Counted from the first letter of the stretch, positions 22,917-32,704 are shown. The stretch is 64,000 nucleotides of DNA from Bacilli bacterium (GCA_017541445.1 JAFXZC010000010.1:17905-81904); one strand, 5' to 3'. A program made the numbers and translations. The notes: generated from the sequence alone by a model not told the origin.

Positions 22917-25094
22917 ATGTATGCTGATGTTTTAATTGAATATAATGCTAAAAGTGTAGATAAAAGTTTTACATATCTTATTCCTAATGATTTGAAAGAT
23001 ATTATTAAAGTAGGTATGAAAGTAATTGTACCTTTTGTAAATAAAAAAATATATGGTTTTGTTATTAATATTAAAGATATATATGAAGATAGTTATGAAT
23101 TAAAAAGTATAGATTCTATTGTAGATCCTAATTTTGTTTTAAATGATGAATTAATGGATTTAGGTAAATACTTACAAGAAAGAACTTTATGTACTAAAAT
23201 AGTTGCTTATCAAACTATGTTACCTAGCAGTATGAAAGTTAAAGAACAAAAGAGTAATTATTCTAAATATTTAGTATATGTTGAATTAAATAAAGATATT
23301 AAAGATATAGATGAGTATATAGAAAAATATCCAAGAAGAAAAAGACATGCTGATATATTAAATCAATTAAGAGAAGGTAAAGTATTAAAAAATAATTTTG
23401 ATAATGCATGTGTTAATGAATTAGTTAAAGAAGATTTAATTAAAATAAGTAAAGAACAAATATATAGAATTAATAAAAATAATATAATAGAGAATAGTAT
23501 TAATTTAAATGATGATCAAAAGAATGCTATTAATAAGATAAATTTAAATGAATTTAAAGTTCATTTATTACATGGTGTTACTGGTAGTGGTAAGACAGAA
23601 GTATATATAAATCTTATTAAGAGTGTTGTTAAAAATAATAGATGTGCTATTATGTTAGTTCCTGAAATTAGTTTAACTGCTCAAGTAGTTAATAAATTCT
23701 ATGATAGATTTGGTAATGATGTAGCTATATTTCATAGTGGTCTTTCTGAAGGAGAAAGATATGATGAATATTTAAAGATATTAAGAGATGAAGTTCATAT
23801 AGTAGTTGGTACTAGAAGTGCTGTTTTTATGCCTATTAAGAATTTAGGTATAGTTATAATAGATGAAGAACATAGTGATACTTATAAACAAGATAGTAAT
23901 CCTAGGTATAGTGCGATAGATATGGCTGAGTATAGATGTAGAATAAATAATATTCCTTTAGTATTAGGTAGTGCTACTCCTTCATTAGAAAGTATGGCTA
24001 GAGCTTTAAAGGGTGTTTATAATTATATAGAAATGCCTAATAGAGTTGGTAATGCTAAGTTACCTAAAATATCTGTTGTAGATATGAGAAATGAAATAAA
24101 GAAGAGAAATGCTATATTTAGTGATGCATTAAAATTTAAATTATCTACTAGATTAGAAAAAGGTGAACAAAGTATTCTTTTATTAAATAGAAGAGGTTAT
24201 AGTACTATTGTTAGTTGTAAGAATTGTGGATATACATATAAGTGTCCACATTGTGATATTACTTTAACATATCATAAAACTTCTAATAATTTGAGATGTC
24301 ATTATTGTGGTTATACTGTTATTAAAGGTGATGTATGTCCTGAATGTAAAGAAAATTCTTTAGGAGAACATGGTTTAGGTACGGAGAAATTAGAATTAGA
24401 ATTAAATAAATTATTACCTAATGCTAGAATTATTAGAATGGATGCTGATACTACTAGAAATAAAGGGGCTCATGAAGATATTATTAAGAAGTTTGGTAAT
24501 CATGAGTATGATATATTACTTGGTACACAGATGATTAGTAAAGGTTTGGATTTTCCTTTAGTAACATTAGTAGGTGTTATTAATGCTGATGCTACTTTAA
24601 ATATTCCTGATTTTAGAAGTGGTGAAAGAACTTATTCTTTATTAAGTCAGGTTGCTGGTAGAGCTGGTAGAAGTGATTTATTAGGTGAAGTTATTATTCA
24701 AACTTATGATCCTGATAATTATACTTTAAAATGTGTATGTAATAATAATTATATGGATTTTTATAATTATGAAATGGGTAATAGAAAGAAATTGAATTAT
24801 CCTCCATATTATTATTTAACTAGTATTAAAATAGCTAGTAAAGATTATGAATTAGCTGGTAAAGAAATTAATAAAGTTAGAAATTATTTAGAGAAAAAAT
24901 TAAGTAATAATGTTATTATATTAGGACCTACTACTGCTAATGTTTTTAAAATTAATGATGTATATCGTTTTCAAATTATAGTAAAATATAAGAGGGAACC
25001 AAATTTATTTAATATATTAAAAGAGTTAGATGGGTTGTATATGTTAAATAATAAGTGTAATATAGAGATAGATAATAATCCATTACAAGTTTAG
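22917..25094 (+). CDS. priA: Primosomal protein N' (PriA helicase)
   Basis: Restarts stalled forks by binding branched DNA, unwinding and loading the DnaB/DnaI/DnaD machinery. An N-terminal DNA-binding region (about 1-105); Walker A 'GVTGSGKTEVYINLI' near 220; 'IDEEHSDTYKQ' (DEAH box) near 317; a zinc-binding insertion of CxxC pairs (about 437-480, 'CKNCGYTYKCPHC' and onwards); and helicase motifs 'LLGTQMISKGLDFPLV' and 'QVAGRAGR'. 725 residues, somewhat shorter than Bacillus PriA. SD AGGAGGG. The dnaB and dnaI partners lie at 35-37 kb. Confidence 0.97.
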   Translation: MYADVLIEYNAKSVDKSFTYLIPNDLKDIIKVGMKVIVPFVNKKIYGFVINIKDIYEDSYELKSIDSIVDPNFVLNDELMDLGKYLQERTLCTKIVAYQTMLPSSMKVKEQKSNYSKYLVYVELNKDIKDIDEYIEKYPRRKRHADILNQLREGKVLKNNFDNACVNELVKEDLIKISKEQIYRINKNNIIENSINLNDDQKNAINKINLNEFKVHLLHGVTGSGKTEVYINLIKSVVKNNRCAIMLVPEISLTAQVVNKFYDRFGNDVAIFHSGLSEGERYDEYLKILRDEVHIVVGTRSAVFMPIKNLGIVIIDEEHSDTYKQDSNPRYSAIDMAEYRCRINNIPLVLGSATPSLESMARALKGVYNYIEMPNRVGNAKLPKISVVDMRNEIKKRNAIFSDALKFKLSTRLEKGEQSILLLNRRGYSTIVSCKNCGYTYKCPHCDITLTYHKTSNNLRCHYCGYTVIKGDVCPECKENSLGEHGLGTEKLELELNKLLPNARIIRMDADTTRNKGAHEDIIKKFGNHEYDILLGTQMISKGLDFPLVTLVGVINADATLNIPDFRSGERTYSLLSQVAGRAGRSDLLGEVIIQTYDPDNYTLKCVCNNNYMDFYNYEMGNRKKLNYPPYYYLTSIKIASKDYELAGKEINKVRNYLEKKLSNNVIILGPTTANVFKINDVYRFQIIVKYKREPNLFNILKELDGLYMLNNKCNIEIDNNPLQV

Positions 25095-25110
25095 AATAGA
25101 GAGTGGTTTT

Positions 25111-26304
25111 ATGTTAAGAGATTTTTGTAGAACATCTGGTGGTTTAAGAGCAATGTTATTATTAAATATTGTTGTTAGATTAATATTTGTTATAGTACCT
25201 TTAGTTATTATAGTAACTAGTATTATATCTTTAGTTAATGTTATTAAAGGTAATAGCCAAGATGAATTAGGTAAATTTATTTGGACTTTTATTAGAAAGG
25301 TAGTTGCCGGTATTATTGTATTCTTAATACCTACAATGATTACATTCTTCTTTACTAATTTAACAAATGAAAATTTTTATGATTTAAAGGTATGTATAGA
25401 AAGAGCTACTTTAAGTGAAGTTAAATATTATGAAGATTATTATGAACCTGCTGAATCAATTGTTAGTACATTAGAAAATAATCCTTCTAAAGTAGCTGTT
25501 GAAGATGTTAAAAATCAGATATTAGGTATGACTAATTTAAGAGGAGAAGATAAAGAAGATTTTTTAGCTAGAATAGATGCTGCTGAATCAAAAACTGATG
25601 AATTTGCTAAAATTATTAAGTGTAAAAATGATGGTGGTATGTGGGTTGATAATAAATGTAAGATAGAAGTTATTCAAAATCCTCATGATAGTAATGGCAA
25701 TGGAAATAGTAATGTTAATGATGGTACTACTGGTGAAAATGGTGAATATTATTACCAAGGTAATGGTAATGACGGTGGTACTATAGACTATAATGGTTAT
25801 GATGTTGTTCAAACTGCTATAAGTGTTAATGATTATTTAAAGATTGTTGCAAAAAATAAAATTGGTCAAAATAATGATTCTTCTATTTATGGTGGTTATT
25901 GTTTAGCGTTCTCTTATATTCATGCATATAGTTTATATAGTGGAAATACTTCTGCTAGAGCACCTGATGCTAAGAATTATTTATATGCTGGTAAATTTAA
26001 AACTTATATTGATAGTAAAGAAAAAGTATTAGCTGTTACTTATAATGAAGTTAAGAAGGGTAGACCTGTTATTATTCAAGTTAATGGTAATAAAGCTGGT
26101 ACATCAAGACACTTTGTTACTGTAGTTGGTGTAAAAAAGGGTGTTACTGAGAGTACTATTAAAGAAACAGATTTATTGATAATAGATAGTTGGGATGGCA
26201 AATTGGAAACTATGAATGGTAAAGGATCTGGTACTAGATTCTTAACAAGTGGTGCTGATTGTCATAAAGATTATTCTGGTTATAGAATTCAATATTTAAA
26301 ATAA
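25111..26304 (+). CDS. Pilin-like two-TM domain fused to C39-like cysteine peptidase
   Basis: 397 residues. N-terminus: two long membrane helices (about 16-44 and 62-85) in the VirB2/TrbC (Mbov_0395-like) layout. Then a charged helical linker, a CxxxGGMWVDNKC segment that could form a disulfide, a Gly/Asn/Asp-rich spacer (195-235) and a C-terminal papain-like domain with C264 ('YGGYCLAFSY'), H334 ('SRHFVTVVGV') and D359 ('LLIIDSWDG'), the C39_2-type triad. The peptidase domain would lie outside. It follows priA by 16 bp with SD GAGAGTGG. The individual domains are fairly clear; the combination is unusual and its substrate unknown. Confidence 0.7.
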   Translation: MLRDFCRTSGGLRAMLLLNIVVRLIFVIVPLVIIVTSIISLVNVIKGNSQDELGKFIWTFIRKVVAGIIVFLIPTMITFFFTNLTNENFYDLKVCIERATLSEVKYYEDYYEPAESIVSTLENNPSKVAVEDVKNQILGMTNLRGEDKEDFLARIDAAESKTDEFAKIIKCKNDGGMWVDNKCKIEVIQNPHDSNGNGNSNVNDGTTGENGEYYYQGNGNDGGTIDYNGYDVVQTAISVNDYLKIVAKNKIGQNNDSSIYGGYCLAFSYIHAYSLYSGNTSARAPDAKNYLYAGKFKTYIDSKEKVLAVTYNEVKKGRPVIIQVNGNKAGTSRHFVTVVGVKKGVTESTIKETDLLIIDSWDGKLETMNGKGSGTRFLTSGADCHKDYSGYRIQYLK

Positions 26305-26332
26305 AAAAGACTTTTAAAAAGTCTTTTTTTTA
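26304..26332. terminator. Bidirectional terminator
   Basis: AAAAAAGACTTT / AAAGTCTTTTTT between the converging peptidase and deacetylase genes. Confidence 0.85.
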
Positions 26333-27661
26333 TCTTATTGCTGAATATGTTTTATGTTGTTCTAATGTTTTTCCTTGTAATCTACATAATGTTTCAAGAT
26401 TTACAAATTCATAATTATCATAAGCTAATATATCCATTGCTTGTAATGCACCAGGTATTGATGGAGCATGTGCATCATGGAATAGAATTATATCTCCTTG
26501 ATTTTTAGTGCTTTCAACAGCTGCAATTGCATCTAATTCAGTATTTCTTTTTTCCCAATCTCTTGTATCAACAGTCCATAATATAAATGGCATATCAATA
26601 GCGTTTAAAATAGTTTGATTTCTTATTCCACCTGGTGGTCTAAAGAATACTGTATCTTGACCAGTTATTTCTTTTAATAAATCATTAACACTTGTTACTG
26701 ATTCTTTCATTCCAGCAGTATCATTTTTATATTGTTGTAAATATTTATGAGCCCATGTATGATTACCAATAGTATGTCCTAGATCATATTCTCTTTTTAT
26801 AGTATCTCTAAAATTATTAGCTTTATAACCAACTACAAAGAAGGTTACTTTATAATTTCTTTTTTCTAATTCATCTAGTAATAAATTTGTATTATCAGGA
26901 TTAGGTCCATCATCAAATGTAAAAGCAACTAGTTTTTTTGTTTTATAATATTCATCATCTTTATTTTCTATTTTATCTATTACTACTGCATTTAAATTTA
27001 TTAATTCTGTATTTAGATAAGTTGATAATGCTGTATATGGACATGGTATTGTTGTTTCTTCATTTAATAATGTTTTTTCTTTAAATTGAATATTTATTCT
27101 ATTATTAGCAAATATAATATAGTAATTATCTTTATTATTAATAGCATCTTTATTAGTATAATTTATTGTATTAGATTTTCTATTAATGTACCAATTCATA
27201 TACCATACTATTTTTTTATAAAATTCTTCTTCATTAATATATAATTTATCTAATGTTATTTCTTCTTGTGTATTAGTATTATAATATTTAAATTCTTTAG
27301 TAGTATTTGGTTTTTCATTTACTACTAATTCTTCTGTTTTATATATTGAATATATATTATCTAGATTATTTATTTGATAATTAATTGTTAATGAAGAAGT
27401 ATCTTCTTCATATTCTTCTTTATCAATATTATCTTTATAATCATTAGTTTTATTAGTTGATTCTGTATTAATTATTTTGCTTATATATTCATTTGTAATA
27501 GTTGGTATAGTAATATTAATATTATATGTTTTAGGAGGTTTTTCTTCTTCCTTATTATCTTCTTTTTTATTAAAAAGTGTAACTAAAAGAACAAAACCTA
27601 GTATTAATATTATTAATATAGTAATAACAATTAATAAATGTTTGATGTTTATTTTTTTCAT
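26330..27661 (-). CDS. Membrane-anchored polysaccharide deacetylase
   Basis: A cell-wall modifying NodB-domain protein of about 443 residues. An N-terminal membrane anchor (about 8-28), a 200-residue stalk domain, then the NodB catalytic domain: motif 1 'TFDDGPNPD', motif 2 'HTIGNHTWAH' (HxxxH zinc ligands), motif 3 'FFRPPGG', motif 4 'TVDTRDW' and motif 5 'ILFHDA'. This is the layout of PgdA-type peptidoglycan N-acetylglucosamine deacetylases, which confer lysozyme resistance. I start at 27661, 3 nt after GAGTGAT, instead of the ATG four codons earlier. It is divergent from fhs. Confidence 0.9.
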   Translation of the reverse strand: MKKINIKHLLIVITILIILILGFVLLVTLFNKKEDNKEEEKPPKTYNINITIPTITNEYISKIINTESTNKTNDYKDNIDKEEYEEDTSSLTINYQINNLDNIYSIYKTEELVVNEKPNTTKEFKYYNTNTQEEITLDKLYINEEEFYKKIVWYMNWYINRKSNTINYTNKDAINNKDNYYIIFANNRINIQFKEKTLLNEETTIPCPYTALSTYLNTELINLNAVVIDKIENKDDEYYKTKKLVAFTFDDGPNPDNTNLLLDELEKRNYKVTFFVVGYKANNFRDTIKREYDLGHTIGNHTWAHKYLQQYKNDTAGMKESVTSVNDLLKEITGQDTVFFRPPGGIRNQTILNAIDMPFILWTVDTRDWEKRNTELDAIAAVESTKNQGDIILFHDAHAPSIPGALQAMDILAYDNYEFVNLETLCRLQGKTLEQHKTYSAIR

Positions 27662-27756
27662 AGTATCACTCATCCATATTCATTATATCTCATTTAATGA
27701 TATTTTGGATGTATTTTTATTATTTTTTGTTATAATAAGTTTAGTGGGTGATTTAG

Positions 27757-29361
27757 ATGTTGACAGATATTGAAATAGCACAAAAAACTAAAATGAAAAA
27801 GGTATCTAGTATTGCAAATAAGATTGGTATTAAAGATGCTGTAGAGTTTTATGGTGACTATAAAGGAAAAATTAATGTAGATAAGGTAAATGGTGAACCT
27901 GGTAAATTAATATTAGTTACTGCTACTAGTCCAACTCCATTTGGAGAAGGTAAGACTACTGTTAGTATAGGTTTATTAGATGCATTATGTAAGAGAGGAT
28001 ATAATGCAATGGCTGCCTTAAGAGAGCCTTCTTTAGGACCTGTTTTTGGTATTAAAGGTGGAGCTACTGGTGGAGGTTATTCACAAGTATTACCTATGGA
28101 AGAAATTAATCTTCATTTTACAGGTGATTTTCATGCTATAACTTCTGCTAATAATTTATTATGTGCTGCTATTGATAATCATATTTATCAAGGTAATGCA
28201 TTAAATTTAGATGAAAATAATATTGTATTTAATAGATGTTTAGATGTTAATGATCGTGCATTAAAAGATATTACTATTAATTCTAAAGATTATAATAGAA
28301 AAGAAAAATTTGATATTACTGCTGCTAGTGAAATAATGGCTATATTTTGTTTAGCAAAAGATATGGATGATTTAAGAAAGAGATTAGATAATATTTTAAT
28401 TGGTTATACTAAAGATAATAAACCAGTATTTGCTAAAGAATTAAATGTTACTGGTTCTATGTTAGTTTTATTAAAGGAAGCTATTAAACCTAATTTAGTT
28501 CAAACATTAGAACATAATCCAGTTATTATACATGGTGGTCCATTTGCTAATATAGCTCATGGATGCAATAGTATTATTGCTACTAATACTGCAAGAAAGT
28601 TAGCTGATTATACTGTTACTGAAGCAGGTTTTGGTGCTGATTTAGGTGCTTTAAAATTCTTTGATATTAAATGTCGTCAAAATAATATTTATCCTGATTG
28701 TGTAGTATTAGTTACTACTATTAGAGGTTTAAAATATAATGGAGAAGATGACTTAGTAAAAGGTTTAGAAAACTTAAGAGCACATATTATTATATTAAAG
28801 AATTTCCATTCTAATATAGTTGTTGCTTTAAATAAGTTTGCAACTGATACTAAGAAAGAAATAGATACTGTAAGAGAATTTGTTGAAGGTGAAGGTTTAG
28901 AATTTGCATTATCAACTGCGTTCTTACATGGTGGTAAAGGTGCTTTAGATTTAGCTGATAAAGTAGTTAAATTAACTGAGAGAGATTATAAACGTCATGA
29001 ATTATATAAAGTATCTGATTCAATTGAAGATAAGATTAGTAGAGTAGTTAAAGATATTTATAAAGCAGGTAATATTATTTATTCTGAAAAAGCTTTAGCT
29101 AAGATACAAGATATAAAGAATAATAAATTAGATAAATTACCAATAGTAGTTGCTAAGACACAATATAGTATTAGTGATGATGCAAAAACATTAGGTTATC
29201 CTAAAGATTTTGAAGTTACTATTAAAGATATTAAATTATATAATGGTGCTGGTTTTATAACAGTTTATTTAGGTAATATTATTACAATGCCTGGATTACC
29301 AAAGGTACCTAATTATGAACATATTACTATTGAGGGAGATAAAATAATTGGTTTATCGTAA
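27757..29361 (+). CDS. fhs: Formate-tetrahydrofolate ligase
   Basis: Makes 10-formyl-THF from formate, THF and ATP for purines and initiator formyl-Met. The P-loop 'TPFGEGKTTVSIGL' is at about 67-80, with 'REPSLGPVFGIKGGATGGGY', 'HFTGDFHAI', 'EAGFGADLGA' and C-terminal 'ITMPGLPKVPNYE'. 534 residues, close to the usual 550-560. The ATG is 4 nt after GGGTGAT. Stand-alone unit. Its product is needed by fmt at 50 kb. No folate riboswitch is seen upstream. Confidence 0.97.
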   Translation: MLTDIEIAQKTKMKKVSSIANKIGIKDAVEFYGDYKGKINVDKVNGEPGKLILVTATSPTPFGEGKTTVSIGLLDALCKRGYNAMAALREPSLGPVFGIKGGATGGGYSQVLPMEEINLHFTGDFHAITSANNLLCAAIDNHIYQGNALNLDENNIVFNRCLDVNDRALKDITINSKDYNRKEKFDITAASEIMAIFCLAKDMDDLRKRLDNILIGYTKDNKPVFAKELNVTGSMLVLLKEAIKPNLVQTLEHNPVIIHGGPFANIAHGCNSIIATNTARKLADYTVTEAGFGADLGALKFFDIKCRQNNIYPDCVVLVTTIRGLKYNGEDDLVKGLENLRAHIIILKNFHSNIVVALNKFATDTKKEIDTVREFVEGEGLEFALSTAFLHGGKGALDLADKVVKLTERDYKRHELYKVSDSIEDKISRVVKDIYKAGNIIYSEKALAKIQDIKNNKLDKLPIVVAKTQYSISDDAKTLGYPKDFEVTIKDIKLYNGAGFITVYLGNIITMPGLPKVPNYEHITIEGDKIIGLS

Positions 29362-29364
29362 TTA

Positions 29365-29392
29365 AAAAGGAACTATTTAATAGTTCCTTTTA
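29365..29392. terminator. Bidirectional terminator between fhs and sortase gene
   Basis: AAAGGAACTA, 5-nt loop, TAGTTCCTTT between convergent genes. Confidence 0.85.
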
Positions 29393-30763
29393 TCTTTCTT
29401 GTAATTTAACTAATTTAGCTTGTAGTACTAACCTTGTACCAGTATCATTATAACAAGTTGATAGTGTTAATATACGATCATTTTCATTTAATGTAACACC
29501 GAAATCATAAATACTTCTATTTTTCATTTCATTTAAGAATGCTGCGTAAGAATTTGTACTACTAAATTCTGTAGTTATATAGTATGATTCTGCTTCTATA
29601 GTATATACAGAAAATATTTGCCACATTGTATTATATTTAAATGTTGAAAATTGTAATATTTGATTATCTATATCTGTATACCATTTAGGATCCAATGCTT
29701 TAAATAATGAACCAAACATTATTTGATCTTTTCTTCCATGTGCATATATTACTGTATTTTGGTTAATAGTATCAAATGTGTTACGATAATCTGCAAATAC
29801 CCAACCGGCCCAGTTTTTGGTTCTATCAAACGAATGTGATAGATAATAATCATTATTGGTTGTTTGTACTACTGGGTAATTAATATTTGTGTTATTAACA
29901 AATAACCAACCAATTGTATCTTTATTTTCTTTTCTTAAGTCATTTAAATCAACAGAGTATAGTGGTGTTTCAACATATTTCCAATAGATACTTGTTAGTT
30001 TAAAATCAGATTCTGGTACATCAATATTATATAAAGTATTACTATCTATTTCTTCTATTATTAGGTCATTAGTTATTTCTTTTAGTACTTCTTTAGAATA
30101 AACACCTTGTCTTATCCAATTAACTATTGAGAATAGTGCAATTATAAATACTAATGCAGATGTAATAATACTATATTTATATATTTTATATTTAACAGTT
30201 TCTTTAGGTGCATATTGATTATACATTTTCTTGGTTGCAAATTCATTTAATTTATCTCTATATTTAGAATAATTTGTATTATTAACATGTATTTTTCCAA
30301 TAGTACTTAAATCTATTTTACGAGAATGCTTTCTTACTTTATGGCAATCAATATTATTTGTAATATTATTTAATGCTATAATTGTTAAGTTTCTTTGTTG
30401 TAAGAAGAATGTTTTAGAATTAACATTAATATGAATATTATTTTTATTAATTGGTAAAGTAATTAGATTTCTTACTTTTTTTGTATTATGTTCTATATTA
30501 GTAATTTTTTTAGAACTTTCTTTTTTAAAAGAATTCTTTCTTTTTATTATTTTTTCTAATCTAAGAATTAGAGTATCATATAAACCTTTTTTTTGCTCAG
30601 GTATTATTTTTAATGATACTTGAGTATTCATTAATTTTTCTTCGTTAGGACTCATAGGTTGATTTAATTTTGGAAGAGTAGGTTCATTAGAATTCAATGT
30701 CTTTTTATCTGGTTGTGTAGTAGTTTCTTTTGTTGATTCTAAATCTTTTTCATTGTTATTCAT
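29390..30763 (-). CDS. Class B-type sortase with long cytoplasmic N-terminus
   Basis: Sortases cut surface-protein sorting signals and link them to peptidoglycan or pili. The C-terminal half has the class B order: 'DTIGWLFVNNTNINYPVVQ', 'YAHGRKD' (catalytic His), 'LSTCYNDTGTRLVLQAKLV' (catalytic Cys and Arg). The membrane helix is near residue 193-212 and is preceded by a highly charged region of about 190 residues containing many Lys, Asn and Ser, far longer than the usual few residues. The start at 30763 follows AGAGGTGA. No LPxTG or NPQTN protein is evident in the window, so the substrate is elsewhere. Confidence 0.85.
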   Translation of the reverse strand: MNNNEKDLESTKETTTQPDKKTLNSNEPTLPKLNQPMSPNEEKLMNTQVSLKIIPEQKKGLYDTLILRLEKIIKRKNSFKKESSKKITNIEHNTKKVRNLITLPINKNNIHINVNSKTFFLQQRNLTIIALNNITNNIDCHKVRKHSRKIDLSTIGKIHVNNTNYSKYRDKLNEFATKKMYNQYAPKETVKYKIYKYSIITSALVFIIALFSIVNWIRQGVYSKEVLKEITNDLIIEEIDSNTLYNIDVPESDFKLTSIYWKYVETPLYSVDLNDLRKENKDTIGWLFVNNTNINYPVVQTTNNDYYLSHSFDRTKNWAGWVFADYRNTFDTINQNTVIYAHGRKDQIMFGSLFKALDPKWYTDIDNQILQFSTFKYNTMWQIFSVYTIEAESYYITTEFSSTNSYAAFLNEMKNRSIYDFGVTLNENDRILTLSTCYNDTGTRLVLQAKLVKLQER

Positions 30764-30905
30764 TGAATTCACCTCTATTCTTAAAGTATTATAACATACT
30801 TTTTAGTGCTTTTGTAGACTTATTGCAATTTTTTGTTCCTAAATTTATTATGGAATTTTGTTTATAATTATTATATAATTATGATAATAAGGAGGAGAAT
30901 TATAT

Positions 30906-32579
30906 ATGAGTAATTGTCCTAAATGTGGAAATCCTATGCAAGATGGAGTAGATGTTTGCTCTATCTGTGGTACAAATATAAAAAGTGTTTTAGCTGCTGA
31001 TTCTGTTCCTGTAGTTGATAGTCAGGGAGCAGTTGCTGAACAACCAGTAGAATCTACTCCTGTGGAAGCTGTTAAACCAATTGAGGTTGTTTCTGATCCA
31101 GTTGCTGTAGAATCTGCTCCTGCTCCGGTAGAAGCAGTTACTCCAACGGTTGTTGAGGCAACACCAGTACAATCGGCTCCTGTAGAGGCAACACCAGTTG
31201 CTGCAACTCCAGTTGAGGTAGCACAACCTGCACCAGTAGAAGCTGCGCCAGCAGTTGTTGAACAACCTGCTCAAGTAGAGCCAGTTCAAGCAACTCCAAC
31301 AGTTGTGGAAGCTACACCGGTAGCTGCTGAGCAACCAGTACAACAAGCTGAAGTTGCTGTTGCTCAACCAGAGGTAACTACACCAGCTACTGTTAGTGAA
31401 GTGGTACCTACAGTTGATTCAGGTGCTGTTCAAGAACCTGTTCCTGCTACTGTAGTTGAGGCAACTCCTCAACCAGTTTCAGTAGAAGCTACGCCTGTAG
31501 AAGTACAAGCAACTCCTGTAGAGGCAGCACCAGTTGCTGCAACTCCAGTCGAAGTTGCACAACCTGCACCAGTAGAAGCTGCACCAGCAGTTGTTGAACA
31601 ACCAGTTGTTGCTCAAGCTGAAACTACTGTTCAAGCTGCACCAGTAGAAGCTCCTGCGCCTGTTATTGAACCTACTATAATTCAACCAACAGCTGCACCA
31701 GCTGAAGCTCCTGCACAAAATATAGTGTTAGAACCTACAACGGAACCTGAATTATCTGATAGTCCAATTCCTACATCAATAGGTCCAGTTGTTGAAGAAG
31801 CTCCTGATAGTGGTACTCCGATACCAAGCATACCTGCTTCTTTAAATACTCCTGTTGTTGAGACGACTGTTAAAGTTGAAGAGAAAAAGAAAAAAGGTTT
31901 AAAAATAAATAAAAAAGTTTTATATGCAGCTATTGCTGCAATAGTTGTTATGACCGGTGTTGCAATATTCTTAAATAAGGGTGGTGGAGCCATGGGTGTT
32001 GCTCCTAACATCCAACAACCCGGTAATGTAGCACTTTTAACTACTGAAATGGATGGATATTCATTTAATGTTCAAAATGGTTGGAAAGTTGGTAAATCTG
32101 ACGATAAAGTATTAATATCTAATAATGATGATTCTGTAGTATTAAGTTTATCTTATAGAACAGGTCAAGTTGGTACATATGATGCTGAAGCTATGAAATT
32201 AAATATTTTAGCTGATACAAGATTTTCAGAAGTTACTTTTAAAAATGAAAAGATTGAAGATAGGGATGCTTTAATATTTGAAAGTAAATATAATAATTAT
32301 TTTGTACAATTCTATTATGTTAATAATACAACAGAAACTACTGTAGATGCTGCTGTAGTATATCAAAGTACTGAATTAAAAGATAAATTGGAAAGTGATG
32401 TACGTGCATTAATTGCAACATTAAAATTTAATGTTAAGGCATCTAGATCTATAGATTTATATAATCATTATAATGATGAATTTGAAATGTTAGAGTCTAT
32501 TTTTGATGATGAATCTGAAGATGATGAAGATGAAGAAGAAGACGAAGAAGATGATGATAATTCTGAGGATGAAGAATAA
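30906..32579 (+). CDS. Zinc-ribbon, Ala/Pro/Val/Glu-repeat, TM, MOG1-like surface protein
   Basis: 557 residues. A zinc ribbon at 4-22 (CPKCGNPM...CSICG), then about 270 residues of PVEATPV/QPAPVEA repeats, a membrane helix (about 337-358), a C-terminal domain (about 375-515, 'EMDGYSFNVQNGWKVGKSDD') that resembles the MOG1/PsbP-like domain seen in the gene at 20143, and a final Asp/Glu tail. Unlike 20143, the repeat region lies on the zinc-ribbon side, so it would be cytoplasmic. AAGGAGGAG lies 8 nt upstream of the ATG. GC content in the repeat is visibly higher than around it. Function unknown. Confidence 0.7.
   Translation: MSNCPKCGNPMQDGVDVCSICGTNIKSVLAADSVPVVDSQGAVAEQPVESTPVEAVKPIEVVSDPVAVESAPAPVEAVTPTVVEATPVQSAPVEATPVAATPVEVAQPAPVEAAPAVVEQPAQVEPVQATPTVVEATPVAAEQPVQQAEVAVAQPEVTTPATVSEVVPTVDSGAVQEPVPATVVEATPQPVSVEATPVEVQATPVEAAPVAATPVEVAQPAPVEAAPAVVEQPVVAQAETTVQAAPVEAPAPVIEPTIIQPTAAPAEAPAQNIVLEPTTEPELSDSPIPTSIGPVVEEAPDSGTPIPSIPASLNTPVVETTVKVEEKKKKGLKINKKVLYAAIAAIVVMTGVAIFLNKGGGAMGVAPNIQQPGNVALLTTEMDGYSFNVQNGWKVGKSDDKVLISNNDDSVVLSLSYRTGQVGTYDAEAMKLNILADTRFSEVTFKNEKIEDRDALIFESKYNNYFVQFYYVNNTTETTVDAAVVYQSTELKDKLESDVRALIATLKFNVKASRSIDLYNHYNDEFEMLESIFDDESEDDEDEEEDEEDDDNSEDEE
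31050..31735 (+). repeat. Degenerate PVEA/TPV coding repeat, locally GC-richer
   Basis: Many variant copies of motifs such as 'VAATPVEVAQPAPVEAAPAVV', including two near-identical longer blocks at about 31195-31265 and 31530-31600. In-frame coding repeat prone to recombination. Confidence 0.75.
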
Positions 32580-32669
32580 GTAGAGGACCAAAATATATTA
32601 ATTAATTAGACATTTTAGTAAAATTTGTTGTAAATATGCTGAAAAATAGTAAAAAAGTGTTGATTTATC

Positions 32670-32698
32670 TTGATTAAATTTAGTATTTTTGCTATTTT
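32670..32698 (+). promoter_or_regulatory. Promoter of HU gene (TTGATT-N17-TATTTT)
   Basis: -35-like TTGATT at 32670-32675, 17-nt spacer, TATTTT at 32693-32698. One of few standard two-box promoters in the window. It would start transcription near 32705. Confidence 0.5.
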
Positions 32699-32704
32699 TA
32701 GTAT

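Noticed and set aside
30990..31718. Minus-strand open frames opposite the Ala/Pro/Val/Glu repeat
   Set aside because: They are shadows of the repeat coding region, with biased Cys/Trp/Arg/Ser composition, no RBS and no recognisable domain.
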